From Malus domestica (taxonomy: Eukaryota > Streptophyta > Magnoliopsida > Rosales > Rosaceae): 64,000 bases of DNA. Shown here piece by piece: positions 48,884 through 64,000 of the stretch. The stretch's first letter is position 1. Each line of letters begins with the position of its first letter. The notes beneath the pieces were generated by a model that saw only the letters and a program-made list of their open reading frames with translations, was not told where the DNA came from and did not search any database. The stretch is from positions 39,822,501-39,886,500 of the forward strand of contig NC_091671.1 in the NCBI RefSeq assembly GCF_042453785.1, in the 5' to 3' direction. Both the position numbers and the translations under genes were made by a program.

Positions 48884-49440
48884 GGGAATGTAGCTCAGAT
48901 GGTAGAGCGCTCGCTTAGACTATATCCAATTATTGGGTTAAAACCTAAAATTTTTAGCCTAGAAAATTTAAATTTTAGCTCAGAAATAGTTTTTTTGCCC
49001 CAACCTTCTGGCCTAAATTTTTTAGCCTGAAATTATTAAAAAATAAATTTAGAATCTTTTAAAGTAATTAAAAAAAAAAGAATTATGTACACTATCATAA
49101 TTTAATTTTATGAACATTTTAGCCTAAAAATATTTAAATTCCGATAAATATTAAAAAATCACTAAATTTGGGTGAATTTTGAGTTAAATAATTTTTTTAA
49201 TTATTTTTGCTGTTGGGTTTACAATTGAGCCGTTAGATTTTTTTTTTACCTTTAGATTTGATTATATTCGATCTCAGCCGTTAAATTCAATAAATCTTGA
49301 AAGACATGCCCATGTGGGTGAGGGTCCGCTGGTGGTGCCCACACCAATTATTGGGCTAAATCCTAGGGGGAATTTGACTTTTAGCTTTTAGCTTACACAT
49401 TTAGCATGTGTTAGGATGGGAATCGATACCCGCATCTCCA
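48884..49440 (+). pseudogene. tRNA-Ala(AGC) gene split in its anticodon loop by a 482-bp insertion
   Basis: The 5' half (48,884-48,918) reads like tRNA-Ala from the acceptor stem through the D-arm (TAGCTCAGATGGTAGAGCGC) to CGCTTAG in the anticodon arm. The 3' half (49,401-49,440) resumes with TTAGCATG and goes through the T-arm (GGGAATCGATACCC) to the acceptor CATCTCCA. TTAG is present on both sides, so the insertion made a 3-4 bp duplication directly at the anticodon. Acceptor and anticodon stems also carry changes. The A and B boxes are now more than 500 bp apart, so normal pol III use is unlikely. Confidence 0.85.
48919..49400. mobile_element. 482-bp AT-rich insertion in the tRNA-Ala gene
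   Basis: It is bounded by TTAG on both sides. Near each end there is a direct repeat of the type 'ccaattattggg.taaa.cct' (about 48,927 and 49,346). There is no open frame and no convincing terminal inverted repeat, so the class is uncertain. Confidence 0.7.
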
Positions 49441-50435
49441 TCTAATATGTTTTTTTTATCATTCTAATTGATTATTTGCTTTGTACTTCTCATCTTCCAA
49501 ACTAAAATGATGGAGGTCAGTTGAACTAGGGGAAAGAGGAGCATGAGCCCCCCATGCTCTGATAAGCCAAGGAACCTGAACTCCGGTCATCGACGGCACA
49601 GTAAGCCATAACTTTCGCATCTTATTATGCCGCATCGAGAGCCTGATAGCCATAACCTTCGTATACGTTATCATGCCATTTGGTCACGGCATATGGTCAC
49701 ATTCTTTGCAAAGCAAATCGGCATCTGCTCCGACCAATTTGCTTAAGAGGCTTTCTCTAGTGCCCATTTAGGTTGAACATCTAAATAAGAACCGTTAGAT
49801 CACTTAACTTAATAGAATATAACGGCTCTTATTCAGACTAAAACGTACAATGAAATCAAGCTTCGAAAATTTGCATCGGACGGTCCAAAAGGTTTACTAG
49901 TAGTCTTTGGTGCATGCCCAATTAGCAACAAAAGCCCATTCAAGTTCCAGCCCAAACAACTCACGTCCAAACGGTTGCACTACTACAGCTTGTTTGGATA
50001 TGTTTTTAAAATGATTGAAATCGTTTTTTATGAAAATATTTTTGAAAACCATTTTTATCAAAAATATTAGGCTTGTTTGGAAGTTGTTTTAAAATGATTG
50101 AAAATATTTTTAGAGAAAATATTTTTAAATTCCAAAAGTACTTTAAATCTATCAGAAGCACCAATTACATGCTTCTCTTAGGAATCACTTTAAATGTTTT
50201 TCCAATGATTTACTAATATTTTTACTAAGGATAGTATTTAAAAGTATTTTAATCAAAAACACTTTCAGTTATTTTAAAAAGAGATCCAAACTTATTAAAT
50301 CCTTGAAAGAAGAAATAACTAGTACTTCAAGCAGCCGCAGAGCTTCATCGATTCGTGCTATTTCAGTATCTATAATTATATATACAATCTGCAGTTGGAA
50401 TGTATCTATGTGTGTATCTATAGGTTTCCATTTCA
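49441..50435. other. Intergenic DNA upstream of PEX6
   Basis: A less AT-rich block (49,500-49,740) is followed by A/T-rich, repeat-like sequence with 'ttttaaaatgattgaaa' words at 50,008 and 50,085. No gene is seen. The last few hundred bases must hold the PEX6 promoter. Confidence 0.4.
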
Positions 50436-55966
<5,531 letters not shown>

Positions 55967-56119
55967 ATTCCCACCACATTAAAATGATCTGTGGGGAATC
56001 TATATTTTGAATCACTTATTATATGGTCAAGTGTGTATGATATCAGTTTGTACTTCGAGGGTGGAAAAAGAAATATAGAAAACAGAAGAATAAGGAAAGA
56101 TAGTATTTTCTTGCATGTA

Positions 56120-56288
56120 GGGCAAGCCTTGGCGCAATGGAAATGTTACTTCTTTGTGACCGAAAGGTCAGGGGTTCAAGTAATGGAAACAACCTCTTTT
56201 CAAAGCACAAGGGTAAAGCTACGTACAATAGAAGTTCCCCTCCCGACCTTCGTAAAGGCGGTAGACTTGTTGGCTTGGAGTTGCCCTT
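56120..56288 (+). mobile_element. Au-type SINE
   Basis: The sequence has a tRNA-like head with A box (ggcgcaatgg) and B box (ggttcaagtaat), followed by 'tggaaacaacctctt', 'gggtaaagctacgtacaata' and a terminal 'gttgccctt', as in the Au SINE family of flowering plants. It lies about 150 bp after the PEX6 stop codon, within or next to its 3' UTR. Confidence 0.8.
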
Positions 56289-57178
56289 AATATTTCCTTG
56301 ATGTACCATTAAATTGAAAAAGAGTTATTTGTCGATTTATTGCCTGAACTTTTATGTAGCAATAGGATCAAATTGTCAACTTTAGAACTACATTCTTCAT
56401 TGGATCATGCTTCTTTTTTTTTTGTCTCTTTGAGATTTTAGGTTTGATTTTCGTAGATGACGAGTTTGATTACTTAATTATAGTTGGTTCATTATGTGGC
56501 GTACCTCAAGTCTCCACTCCACAATATTGTTGTATCAAAGAAAAGAAAACAAATTGATAGTCTATTCTAAACTAATCTAAACTATGAGAAAGGAATTTAA
56601 GTATGCTGCTCTACTCAACTTGGTTAACCTCATGTCTACATCAATCATAAAGCGTCATAAGGTCCACATAAAATGAGGCCGACTTGGACCTATAAATAAA
56701 TTGCACCAGAGGAAAAGGCATGCCGATTAAGAATGGATGGCCAAAAATGGGCATGTACATGTTTCACACAATATTGTAGCACGTGAATTATTTGTTAATA
56801 CTATACTCTAAATCATAAGGGCATGTTTGATGGTCTAGTTGGAATAGGTTGTGGCCAATTAAAATAGATTTGAGTTCAGTTCATTGTTTGTTATGTTAAA
56901 ATGTAAGATGAATATGACTGGATATGATAGGTATGAATCCTCAATATATTGGGTTATTTAACCTATCAATATACACAGGTTTCAAGTCATGCCTAACCAA
57001 TCCCTGCAAATCCAATCATATCTAGCTTGACCAATTTCTGCCAATCCAATCTTATTCTTAAGGCCATAGGCCATCCAACCTTACATTTGTATTATAGCAC
57101 ATGACTAGTTGCTATTATATCATGTGACTGTACAATATCATAACTTTTCGAAGATGTGCACAAACATCAATTTATTTT
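56289..57178. other. AT-rich intergenic DNA
   Basis: No gene is seen. Words such as 'ccaatcca' and 'aaccaatccctgcaaatcc' (56,820-57,085) suggest an eroded repeat. Confidence 0.35.
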
Positions 57179-57332
57179 TGGGAACTTTAACGAAAAGCAC
57201 CCGGTACTGTTCACTTTAATGAAAAACCACATTTTTACACTAAAAAGTCAATCCTGATACTATTCACTTTACCCTTTATTTTGTCCTTATCATTAAAACT
57301 CAAAGTTTTCAAACCATTTTCATTAGTTTTCC
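57179..57332 (+). mobile_element. MITE, family B, copy 3
   Basis: It starts 'gggaactttaacgaaaagca' and ends 'cattagttttccttt', and is the best preserved of three copies in the window. Confidence 0.75.
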
Positions 57333-57354
57333 TTTTATTTTTTTGGTCTTTTAA

Positions 57355-59085
57355 TAAAGAATATTATCTACATTAAAGGAATGGGGAATAAAAAATAAAA
57401 TAAAATAAAAAAAGTGGGGGTTGGGTGGGGCTAAGCCTCACACTGTGCTAGACAATAATGTAGTTCAAATTCGCCTTTAGCGAGAATCGAACTAAGACCT
57501 TTTACTTATAAGTGAAGAAAAATATCAATAAACCGTAGTATTAAGTGGCGTGTACAAACATTGTTTAAATTCCATTTTTGATACTAAAATGCTTCTGTTG
57601 TTTTTTTTTTTTTTTGGTCAATTGGAAATACTAAAAAAATGCTATTTATGCTTCAATTTGGCGTTTGGAATCTTTGGATGGTCAAATTAAAGAGCACAAA
57701 TCCAAGCATATTCTTCATAATTAGCAAGGAGTTTATTCCAAAAACCTTGTTCTAGTACTATATATTGAAAGACATGCTTCCCATTTGTAGGACCCAATTA
57801 TTGCCTTGTATTTTTAATAAAAAATCATTGTTAATATTACGGTCCAGTGATTTTCATTTTTATTTGTAAATGAGAGGTTTTAAGTTCGATTCTTGCCAAA
57901 ATACGACTTGTACCACATTATTACGAGCCAATTGTGAGATTAATCCTACCCCCTTTCCTTAGTATAAACAATATCGTTTGTTTAAAAAAAAAATTAATTG
58001 TTATTATATTTTTTAACAAACGATATTATCTAGCTAAGGGATGAGGTGGGTTAAACCTCACAATGAGTTAGCAATAATGGGGTTCAAATTCGTCTTTGAC
58101 AAAAATCAAACCTAAATTCTCTTATTTACAAGTGAAGAAGAATATCATCTTACTGTAGTATTAAGTGGCAATAATTGTTGCTATTTATAAGCTTACTAAT
58201 TACTTGATGCTTTCTGACCGTCCATTTATATAAAAAAAACATCTGCCTTTTTTACTTACTGGTTTCCTATTGATTTTCTGTTAATTAGTAGTTTTCTGTT
58301 GTCTGATATTTATTGCTAATCATTATCATTAGTCAGTTTCCAAAAAAATAAAAAATAAAAATCATTATCATTAGTCTCCATTATTTACGTCACGAATATT
58401 ATTCGACTTTTTACATGCAATGAGTCATTTATTAGTATTTGCAAATCACAATTCAATAGAATTGCATAGCTTATTTTTATGAGAAGTATTATTGGCATTC
58501 CAAAAATCTCATTCTACGCTCCTCACAAATGTATTTTTTTTTCCTAATATAGAAAGTTTGGAGTGTAGAATGAAAATTTTGGAGTACTAATAGCAATTCC
58601 TATTTTTTAATCATAAATACATCTGCATAATGAACCTGTTAAAATCGTAAAAAAAGAAAAGTAATTTATATATAACAGACTGTAAGAGCACATGAAAAGT
58701 TTTATGCAAACAAATCAACCCCATGTACTCGCTTGCAGGAAGTTATAATGGGACACCATTTAGTATTAAACTCACCATAAAAATATATTATATATGCACT
58801 CGTGTAAGTCAAATATAAGATGTTTCCTAATTAAGTAGAGACATAGTACCACTAATAGTGCACAAAACGATCAAAGAACTTTGGTTACGTACATTGTTAA
58901 CTTATGGGACGAAAAGCACCACATATTTTTGTCTCAATTCTCAAGTGTAAATGTACTTGTCATTTAGTATTACAGTATAGTGATATTTCTCTTTATTTAT
59001 AAGTGACAGGTTTTAAGTTCGATTATTGCTAATTTATTGTAATATTTAACCTACTTCTTTACTCCTTAGTGTAAAAAATATCATT
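57355..59085. repeat. Cluster of four related repeats in both orientations
   Basis: Segments at about 57,355-57,560 and 58,010-58,170 (one orientation) and 57,830-57,985 and 58,940-59,085 (the other) share 'aacgatattat', 'ggttcaaattcg' or its complement, and 'gtagtattaagtggc'. The 'gttcga' words recall a pol III B box, but no family is assigned. Confidence 0.5.
58483..58599. mobile_element. Palindromic MITE, family A, copy 4
   Basis: The ends 'tattattggcattccaaaaa' and 'ttttggagtactaatagcaa' surround the shared 'atatagaaagtttggagtgt' core. Confidence 0.7.
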
Positions 59086-59141
59086 TTTTTTTAAAGTGCA
59101 AATGTACTTTAGAAAAGAAAAACAATACACATGCTGCTTTA

Positions 59142-59317
59142 GAGCAACTCCACCCATGTGGGTTGCTCGGGGGACAGTGGAGAAGAAGGGGCCGGAGGCC
59201 CGGTGGAGAGAGGTCCAGCCGTGTGGAGGCCGAGTGACGGTGGGAGCCCGAGCGAAGGGGGGTGGGGAGTCGACGGGCCTGTGGCCCGAGGGCTTTGCAA
59301 TTTTTTATTTTTTTTGT

Positions 59318-59377
<60 letters not shown>

Positions 59378-59581
59378 TTGCAATTTTTTATTATTTAAAC
59401 AAACAAAAAAAACTATTATTTTAATTGTTTATTGCCAGGGGGGAGGGTTCCAAGGGTGAAGATGTAAATGGCAATTACTGTTCATTAATGGTAGTTACTA
59501 TTCATTTAAGGTAGTTACTGTTCAATAGGGTGGATTGAATAGTGGATTGCCAGGGGGAGGGCTCCATGAGTGGAGTTGCTC
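59142..59581. mobile_element. PIF/Harbinger-type MITE, 440 bp, TTA target duplication
   Basis: GAGCAACTCCACCCATG begins it, and the right end is the complement of GAGCAACTCCACTCATGGAG. TTA stands outside both ends (59,139-59,141 and 59,582-59,584). It carries a (GA)n tract (59,321-59,374) and three short 'agttactgttcat'-type repeats. Frames over the GA tract are not genes. Confidence 0.8.
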
Positions 59582-59589
59582 TTAGGATG

Positions 59590-59812
59590 GACTCGGCTTC
59601 TCTACCTTCCCAGCTCTCATACACTCACATCCCCTCCTATTTTGTGCGGTCACGGTTAAGCCACGTCAACATTTTATATTAATTTTTTTTATAGAGATAA
59701 TAAGACAAAAAACAATAGTGATATAAAATGTTAACGTGACTTAACCGTGATCGCACAAATAAAAGGGATGGGAATGTATGGGAATTGGAAGGACAGAGAA
59801 GTGAGGTCCCTT
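59590..59812. mobile_element. Long inverted repeat, about 220 bp, MITE-like
   Basis: Arms of about 100 bp pair almost end to end. The outer part is 'cttctctaccttcc' with its complement near 59,800. The inner part is 'tttgtgcggtcacggttaag' (59,641) with 'cttaaccgtgatcgcacaaa' (about 59,741-59,760). The loop is short. Confidence 0.75.
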
Positions 59813-60386
59813 TAGGATGGGCCTCTCACGTCTCTTGCCTCGTGTATTTCGTGACTTTCATTCTTCATGGTGGGGTTTCCTATTATGGTTTTAGATATTG
59901 TTCCAATAACAATAACAAAATAATGTTTGTCGATTGAGAGATATTTTTACAAAACGAGATTACTTACTGCAATGTTCCGAGTCACTAATATGAAGTCTTA
60001 CAAAAATAAAATTAGACATTATTTTATATTACTGTGTAAATCATACGATGGTGAGTTGAGTCTCATCGGCTGTCAGTCTCTGGTCTCTTATTAAAAAATA
60101 TATATATTAAAATAATGACTTTTTAAAGGGAATTAAAATAATGGAATTAAAAAATAGGGCAAAAGACTGTTTACTACATTTATGTTTCGTGGTTTTCAAC
60201 ATTTAGTACATTAAGTTTTTTTCGTCCCAGAGTCATACCTAAAGTGTTAATTTTGGGACAGTCTCATACATCCGTTAGTCAAACTGTTAAGGCTGCCGTT
60301 AACTGATGACGTGGCGCCTATATGGATAATGACTGGATGCCACATGTCATTAAAAATATTAAAATAAATAATTAAATAAAAGTATT
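59813..60386. other. AT-rich intergenic DNA left of the LTR element
   Basis: No gene is seen. The part from about 60,165 ('tgtttactacatttatgttt') looks like an eroded repeat, but its ends could not be fixed. Confidence 0.35.
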
Positions 60387-61377
60387 TGTGAACACAGAAA
60401 ATTCCTGAAACGAAAGAGACAAGAACGACGTGCACAAACAAATATTTGTATTTGATGATTTTGGGTTACAATCTCTCTCTATTTTGATCCTCTGATTCGA
60501 TCTCCGTAAAGTGTGTATTTGTGGATGTGTGATTGATCCAAAGGGCCGTTGGGCTTGATCTAAGGATGAACGTTCTTCAAGGGCCGTGGACTTGATCTTG
60601 AAGGTGGATTTGAGCGGATCTTCAAAGGGGCTTTTGGGCTTGATCTTTGAAGAACAGTGATGAACGGATCTCCAAGGGCTTTTGGGCTTGATCTTGAAGA
60701 ACAGTGATGAACGGATCTTCAAGGGCTTTTGGGCTTGATCTTGAAGAACGATTGGATGTGTGGATTTGTCGACGTTGTTGATCCAAAGGGCCGTTGGGGC
60801 TTGATCTTGGATGAACGGATGATGAACGATGGTGCTTTCTTCAAGGGCCGTCGGGGTTTGATCTTGAATTGGTGGATGGTTGATCCAAGGGGCCATTGGG
60901 GCTTGATCTTGGAAGAACGATGAACGAAGAACGAGGAACACTTTCTTCAAGGGCCGTCGGGGCTTGATCTTGAATTGGTGGATGATTGTTGATCCAAAGG
61001 GCCGTTGGGGCTTGATCTTAGGATGAACGATGAACGAAGAACGCTTTCTTGATTCTTCGGGAACCTGGATGCTTGAGAGCTTCGGAGTTTCAGAGCTTCA
61101 GAGCTTCAAGAGTTTTGCCTAATGATTTTTTGGTTCCCCCAAATGAATGAATTAGCCTTCTATTTATAGAAATTTCCAAGGCCTAATTTTGAATATAATA
61201 TTCCAGATGAAATAAGTCGTTTCTGCCAAGTGTTGACACGTGTCCTGTTTGATGATTTTTCCAACTTATTTCGATTTTCATTGAGTCACACGCTACGTGT
61301 AAAATTTATGTAATACATGAGCGTTGACACTTTGATTTATCGGTCAACATTTATTTACCGAAATTTCGATGTCTACA
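60387..61377 (+). mobile_element. Probable 5' LTR (about 991 bp) of a long LTR element
   Basis: It starts TGTGAACACAG and ends TGTCTACA, fitting TG...CA. A TATA-like TATTTATAG lies at about 61,161-61,169. The left half carries a repeat array (60,535-61,035). The second LTR would lie beyond the window, so the borders are inferred. Confidence 0.55.
60535..61035. repeat. Tandem array of about ten 40-60-bp units
   Basis: Each unit has the core 'aagggccgttggggcttgat' followed by 'cttg(a)a' and a variable spacer ending in '.tgaacga.' or similar. Frames on both strands through the array are artefacts of the repetition. Confidence 0.85.
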
Positions 61378-61454
61378 AATGCCCCCACTTCAAGTCGCGT
61401 CGTGTACATGTGCTTGTCGCGTGTAGGAGATGCGTTTTGAAGTCCCTTACTGTA

Positions 61455-62100
61455 GACGTCGATCCAAGGGCCGTCGAGGCTTGATCTTGAATTGTGCTGG
61501 AGATTTCTTCAAGGACCGTTGAGGCTTGATCTTGAATTGGGCTTGAGATTTCTTCAAGGGCCGTTGAGGCTTGATCTTGAACTTTGTTTGAAATTTCTTC
61601 AAGGGCCGTCGAGGCTTGATCTTGAAGGTTGAAATTGGACCACAAGGAGCTTCATGTGGTAGATGATCTTTGGCTTTGGTAGTGGGTGAATCGGCACGTA
61701 TTTTGTTGCGCTTGTTGACTTTCCACAGCTTTGATCTTGAACTGGGTGGGAGGATTTTCTGGATTCCTCCAATTGTTGATTTTCCACAGCTTATTCTTGA
61801 ACTAGGTTTTGATTCAAGGGTGGTAGACACTTAATCTTGAATCAGATTTGTGATTTCCTCAAAGGCCGTCGATGCTTGATCTTGAATTTGGTTGGAAGCT
61901 TCTTCAAGGGCCGTTGAGGCTTGATTCTTGAAGGTTGACTCGAACACATGGCAAGCAGGAACGAGGTAAAGGTGACAACCTGTTTCTTTGTTCAATCTTT
62001 CTAATTCACACCTGAACAGTTTGGTCAACGGTATGATCTTCAAGATTGATGAACTCTTCTTCCAGTTGGTGACTTGATCTTTAAGGATTTGTTTCAAGGG
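61455..62100. repeat. Second array of the 'gggccgt.gaggcttgatct' core
   Basis: About eight copies of the core seen in the LTR array recur with 'ttgaattgg' and 'gatttcttcaa' spacers, plus single cores near 61,860 and 61,905. Confidence 0.8.
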
Positions 62101-62172
62101 TGGTGAATCGGCACGTGCAGCCCACAACGCCTAGTAAGTCGACCCAAGAATTTGAGGGTCAAAACAAGTTCA

Positions 62173-62369
62173 CCGTCCTCAGGCAGATGCGGCATTTTCT
62201 CGAGTTCTTCATCTCAGACTCTTTCTGCTGAGTTGACTGTGCATGCTGCATTCTTCTCTGCTTGTTTCTTCAGGCAGATGTGGCAGCTTCTCGAGTTCCT
62301 CAGTTCGGACTCCTTCTGCTGAGTTGACCGTGCAGACCGCATTCTTCTCTGCTCGTTCCTTCTGCACCT
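62173..62369 (+). repeat. Two-copy tandem repeat of about 100 bp
   Basis: The segment with 'caggcagatg.ggca' through 'gcattcttctctgct' occurs twice head to tail. Confidence 0.8.
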
Positions 62370-63317
62370 TGTCTCCACATGCTGCAAGGTATCATTTTCA
62401 CTTGCCTTATCTGTTCTCCAGGCAGGTGTGGCAGCTTCTTTGAAAGTACATCAGCAGTGGAAGGCGAGTACTCGAGAGCAGTGCTAGGTAGGCAATCAGG
62501 GAAGGGTTCCAAGCAGTCGGTTCCTTACCCGAGTTTGAGTGGAAGTTCCGGCATATTGTTTTCTTTATCCTTGTCTTTGTAGGTAAGAACAAGGACAAAG
62601 GAAAGGACAGGGAGAACGCATGATATGAGATATTTTTGCTTTCTACCCTGGTGATATGAGATACTTTTGCTTTGGTGTCATTTGTTGCTGAGGTACCCCA
62701 AGGAATAAGGAACACTGAGTGACTCGAGAGGCTTCGTTGGGAAGGCATTCTCGGAGATGAAGAAAGGTTCTGTATGTCTGCCTTGCTATGGAGGGTGAAG
62801 GTGGACAGTTATAGGGAGTTCCTTAATACCTGTAGAGGTACTGTTCTTTCACTCGTGTCAGCAACCAACGCGTGATTGATCAGTATGGCTTCACGTGCTT
62901 TCTTCTTTATCAGAAATCTTCGACAAACTGTCCGTAATTTCCGCCAAGTTGAGTGTGCATGTGACAGGTGTTGACGCGGATGAAAAAGACCGGCGCCTCT
63001 TCGATAACTGGGATCGGCGCTTCGACAAATTACCCGTGATTTCCGCAAAGCTGAGTTTGTGTGTGATGGGTGCTGACACGTCTGGAAAAGCAAGATGCCT
63101 CTCCGATTTCTGAGCTTGCCTCTTCGATTTTTGAATTGGCGTCTTCGAATTCTGAGCTTGCCTCTTCGATCTCTGAAATCCCGTCGAGTGCCGATTTTTT
63201 TATAGAGGCACGCAGTTCGTTTCAAAGCACACTTGAATTTTCGCTTGTAGAAACTCCCTTCTTGCACTTCTAAGGTCTTGATTTGTCCGACCTCTTCTTT
63301 CTTCAACACTTTTGAAA

Positions 63318-63983
63318 ATGTCTGGACCCTCCGACCGTCGTTTTGATTTGAACCTTGATGAAGAGGTAGTCCCGTCTTCTCCAGATAACATATGGCGCCC
63401 ATCCTTCATATCCCCTACTGGTCCTCTTACCGTTGGGGATTCGGTGATGAAGAATGATATGACCGCTGCGGTGGTGGCCCGAAACCTTGTTACTCCCAAA
63501 GATAACAGACTACTTTCCAGACGGTCTGATGAGTTGGCTGTTAAGGAGTCTCTGGCTCTTAGTGTGTAGTGTGCGGGTTCTGTGTCCAACATGGCCCAAC
63601 GCCTATTTGCTCGAACCCGTCAAGTTGAATCGTTGGCGGCTGAAGTGATGAGTCTCAAACAGGAGATTAGAGGGCTCAAGCATGAGAATAAACAGTTGCA
63701 CAAGCTCGCACACAACTATGCCACAAACATGAAGAGGAAAATTGACCAGATGCAGGAATCTGATGGTCAGATTTTACTTGATCATCGGAGGTTTGTGGGT
63801 TTGTTCCAACAACATTTGCCTTCGTCTTCTGGGGCTGTACCGCGTAATGAAGCTCCAAATGATCATCCTTCGGTGCCTACTCCTCCTGGGGTTCTGCCTA
63901 GTACTGAGGCTCTGAATAATCACCCTCTGGTGCCTCTCCGATCTGGGGCTCCGCCGAGTACTGAGGCGCCACCTGATCAATGA
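63318..63983 (+). pseudogene. Retroelement-associated coiled-coil ORF with one in-frame TAG
   Basis: From ATG at 63,318 one frame runs to the stop at 63,983, broken by a single TAG at 63,567-63,569. The first part has RRFDLNLDEEVVPSSPD and SVMKNDMTAAVVARN. After the TAG comes a heptad-rich coiled coil (RQVESLAAEV through NMKRKIDQM), then a Pro-rich tail with two or three repeats of the P..G.LPSTEA type. I recall very similar intact proteins as abundant repeat-encoded predictions in apple and pear, where a Gln codon stands in place of the TAG. The function is unknown; a gag-like structural role is a guess from the coiled coil and the position after the LTR. Confidence 0.6.
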
Positions 63984-64000
63984 AGGCTTTTGTTTGTTTG

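Larger units (their letters stand above)
61378..64000 (+). mobile_element. Internal region of the LTR element, cut by the window edge
   Basis: After the LTR come a second array of the same core repeat (61,455-62,100), a 100-bp tandem duplication (62,173-62,369), further short duplications (62,915-63,180) and the coiled-coil ORF from 63,318. No protease, RT or integrase lies within the window, so it could be autonomous further right or a large non-autonomous derivative. Confidence 0.6.

Noticed and set aside
49640-49680. A loxP-like stretch (ataaccttcgtatacgttat)
   Set aside because: It lacks the 13-8-13 arrangement with two matching arms. The resemblance covers about one arm and is likely chance.
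59096-59459. Frames with poly(Arg-Glu) across the GA repeat on both strands
   Set aside because: They are products of the (GA)n microsatellite inside a MITE.
60729-61035. CRISPR-like regular repeats
   Set aside because: The repeats are long, diverged, of uneven spacing and lie in a plant LTR element. There are no cas genes, and the genome is eukaryotic.
60372-62127. Long minus-strand frames with repeated IKP/QDQAS units
   Set aside because: They are translations of the short tandem repeat core. The periodicity is at DNA level and the frames change from unit to unit.

Overview
The window is plant nuclear DNA from a dicot. It is most likely Rosaceae, tribe Maleae (apple or pear type). I infer this from the repeat families (an Au-type SINE, a Cassandra TRIM, and a gypsy-like element with a characteristic coiled-coil ORF) and from intron-rich genes with close Arabidopsis counterparts. 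No species call can be proven without a search.

Layout. 1-704: AT-rich, no gene seen. About 705-25,686: a head-to-tail tandem duplication. Unit 1 (about 705-8,245) and unit 2 (about 8,246-25,686) each carry a CC-type glutaredoxin gene on the + strand and, on the - strand at their right end, a small two-exon gene. That small gene is intact in unit 2 and a pseudogene in unit 1. Unit 2 is longer because it gained a 3'-truncated Ty1/copia element, a hAT relic, a compound insertion with an RNase H fragment, a MULE-type MITE, a 2.7-kb insertion with a 9-bp target duplication, and an RTE LINE. Unit 1 alone gained a TRIM and MITEs. Comparing the units gives the empty site for almost every insertion. 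25,921-25,992: tRNA-Arg(ACG). 26,634-30,057 (-): NPH3/BTB gene. 30.06-33.3 kb: transposon relics. 33,373-36,102 (-): five-finger CCCH gene. 36.1-41.4 kb: repeats, including a Cassandra TRIM. 41,393-45,066 (+): plastid release factor 1 (APG3 type), 15 exons. 46,292-47,425 (+): single-exon mTERF gene. 48,884-49,440: a tRNA-Ala gene split by a 482-bp insertion. 50,436-55,966 (+): PEX6, 16 exons. 55,967-60,386: SINE, MITEs and AT-rich DNA. 60,387-64,000: the 5' part of a long LTR element that runs off the right edge.

The host genes act in separate processes: thiol redox/TGA-factor signalling (glutaredoxins), phototropin-type signalling (NPH3), RNA binding (CCCH), plastid translation termination (APG3), organelle gene expression (mTERF) and peroxisome import (PEX6). 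Their grouping is positional. PEX6, the NPH3 gene and glutaredoxin are neighbours in Arabidopsis too (At1g03000-At1g03020, from memory), so the window looks like an ancestral gene block inflated by transposons. I found no operon-like or new enzymatic system. The most unusual items are the duplication with its record of insertions, the split tRNA gene, the small uncharacterised gene, and the repeat array in the terminal LTR element.
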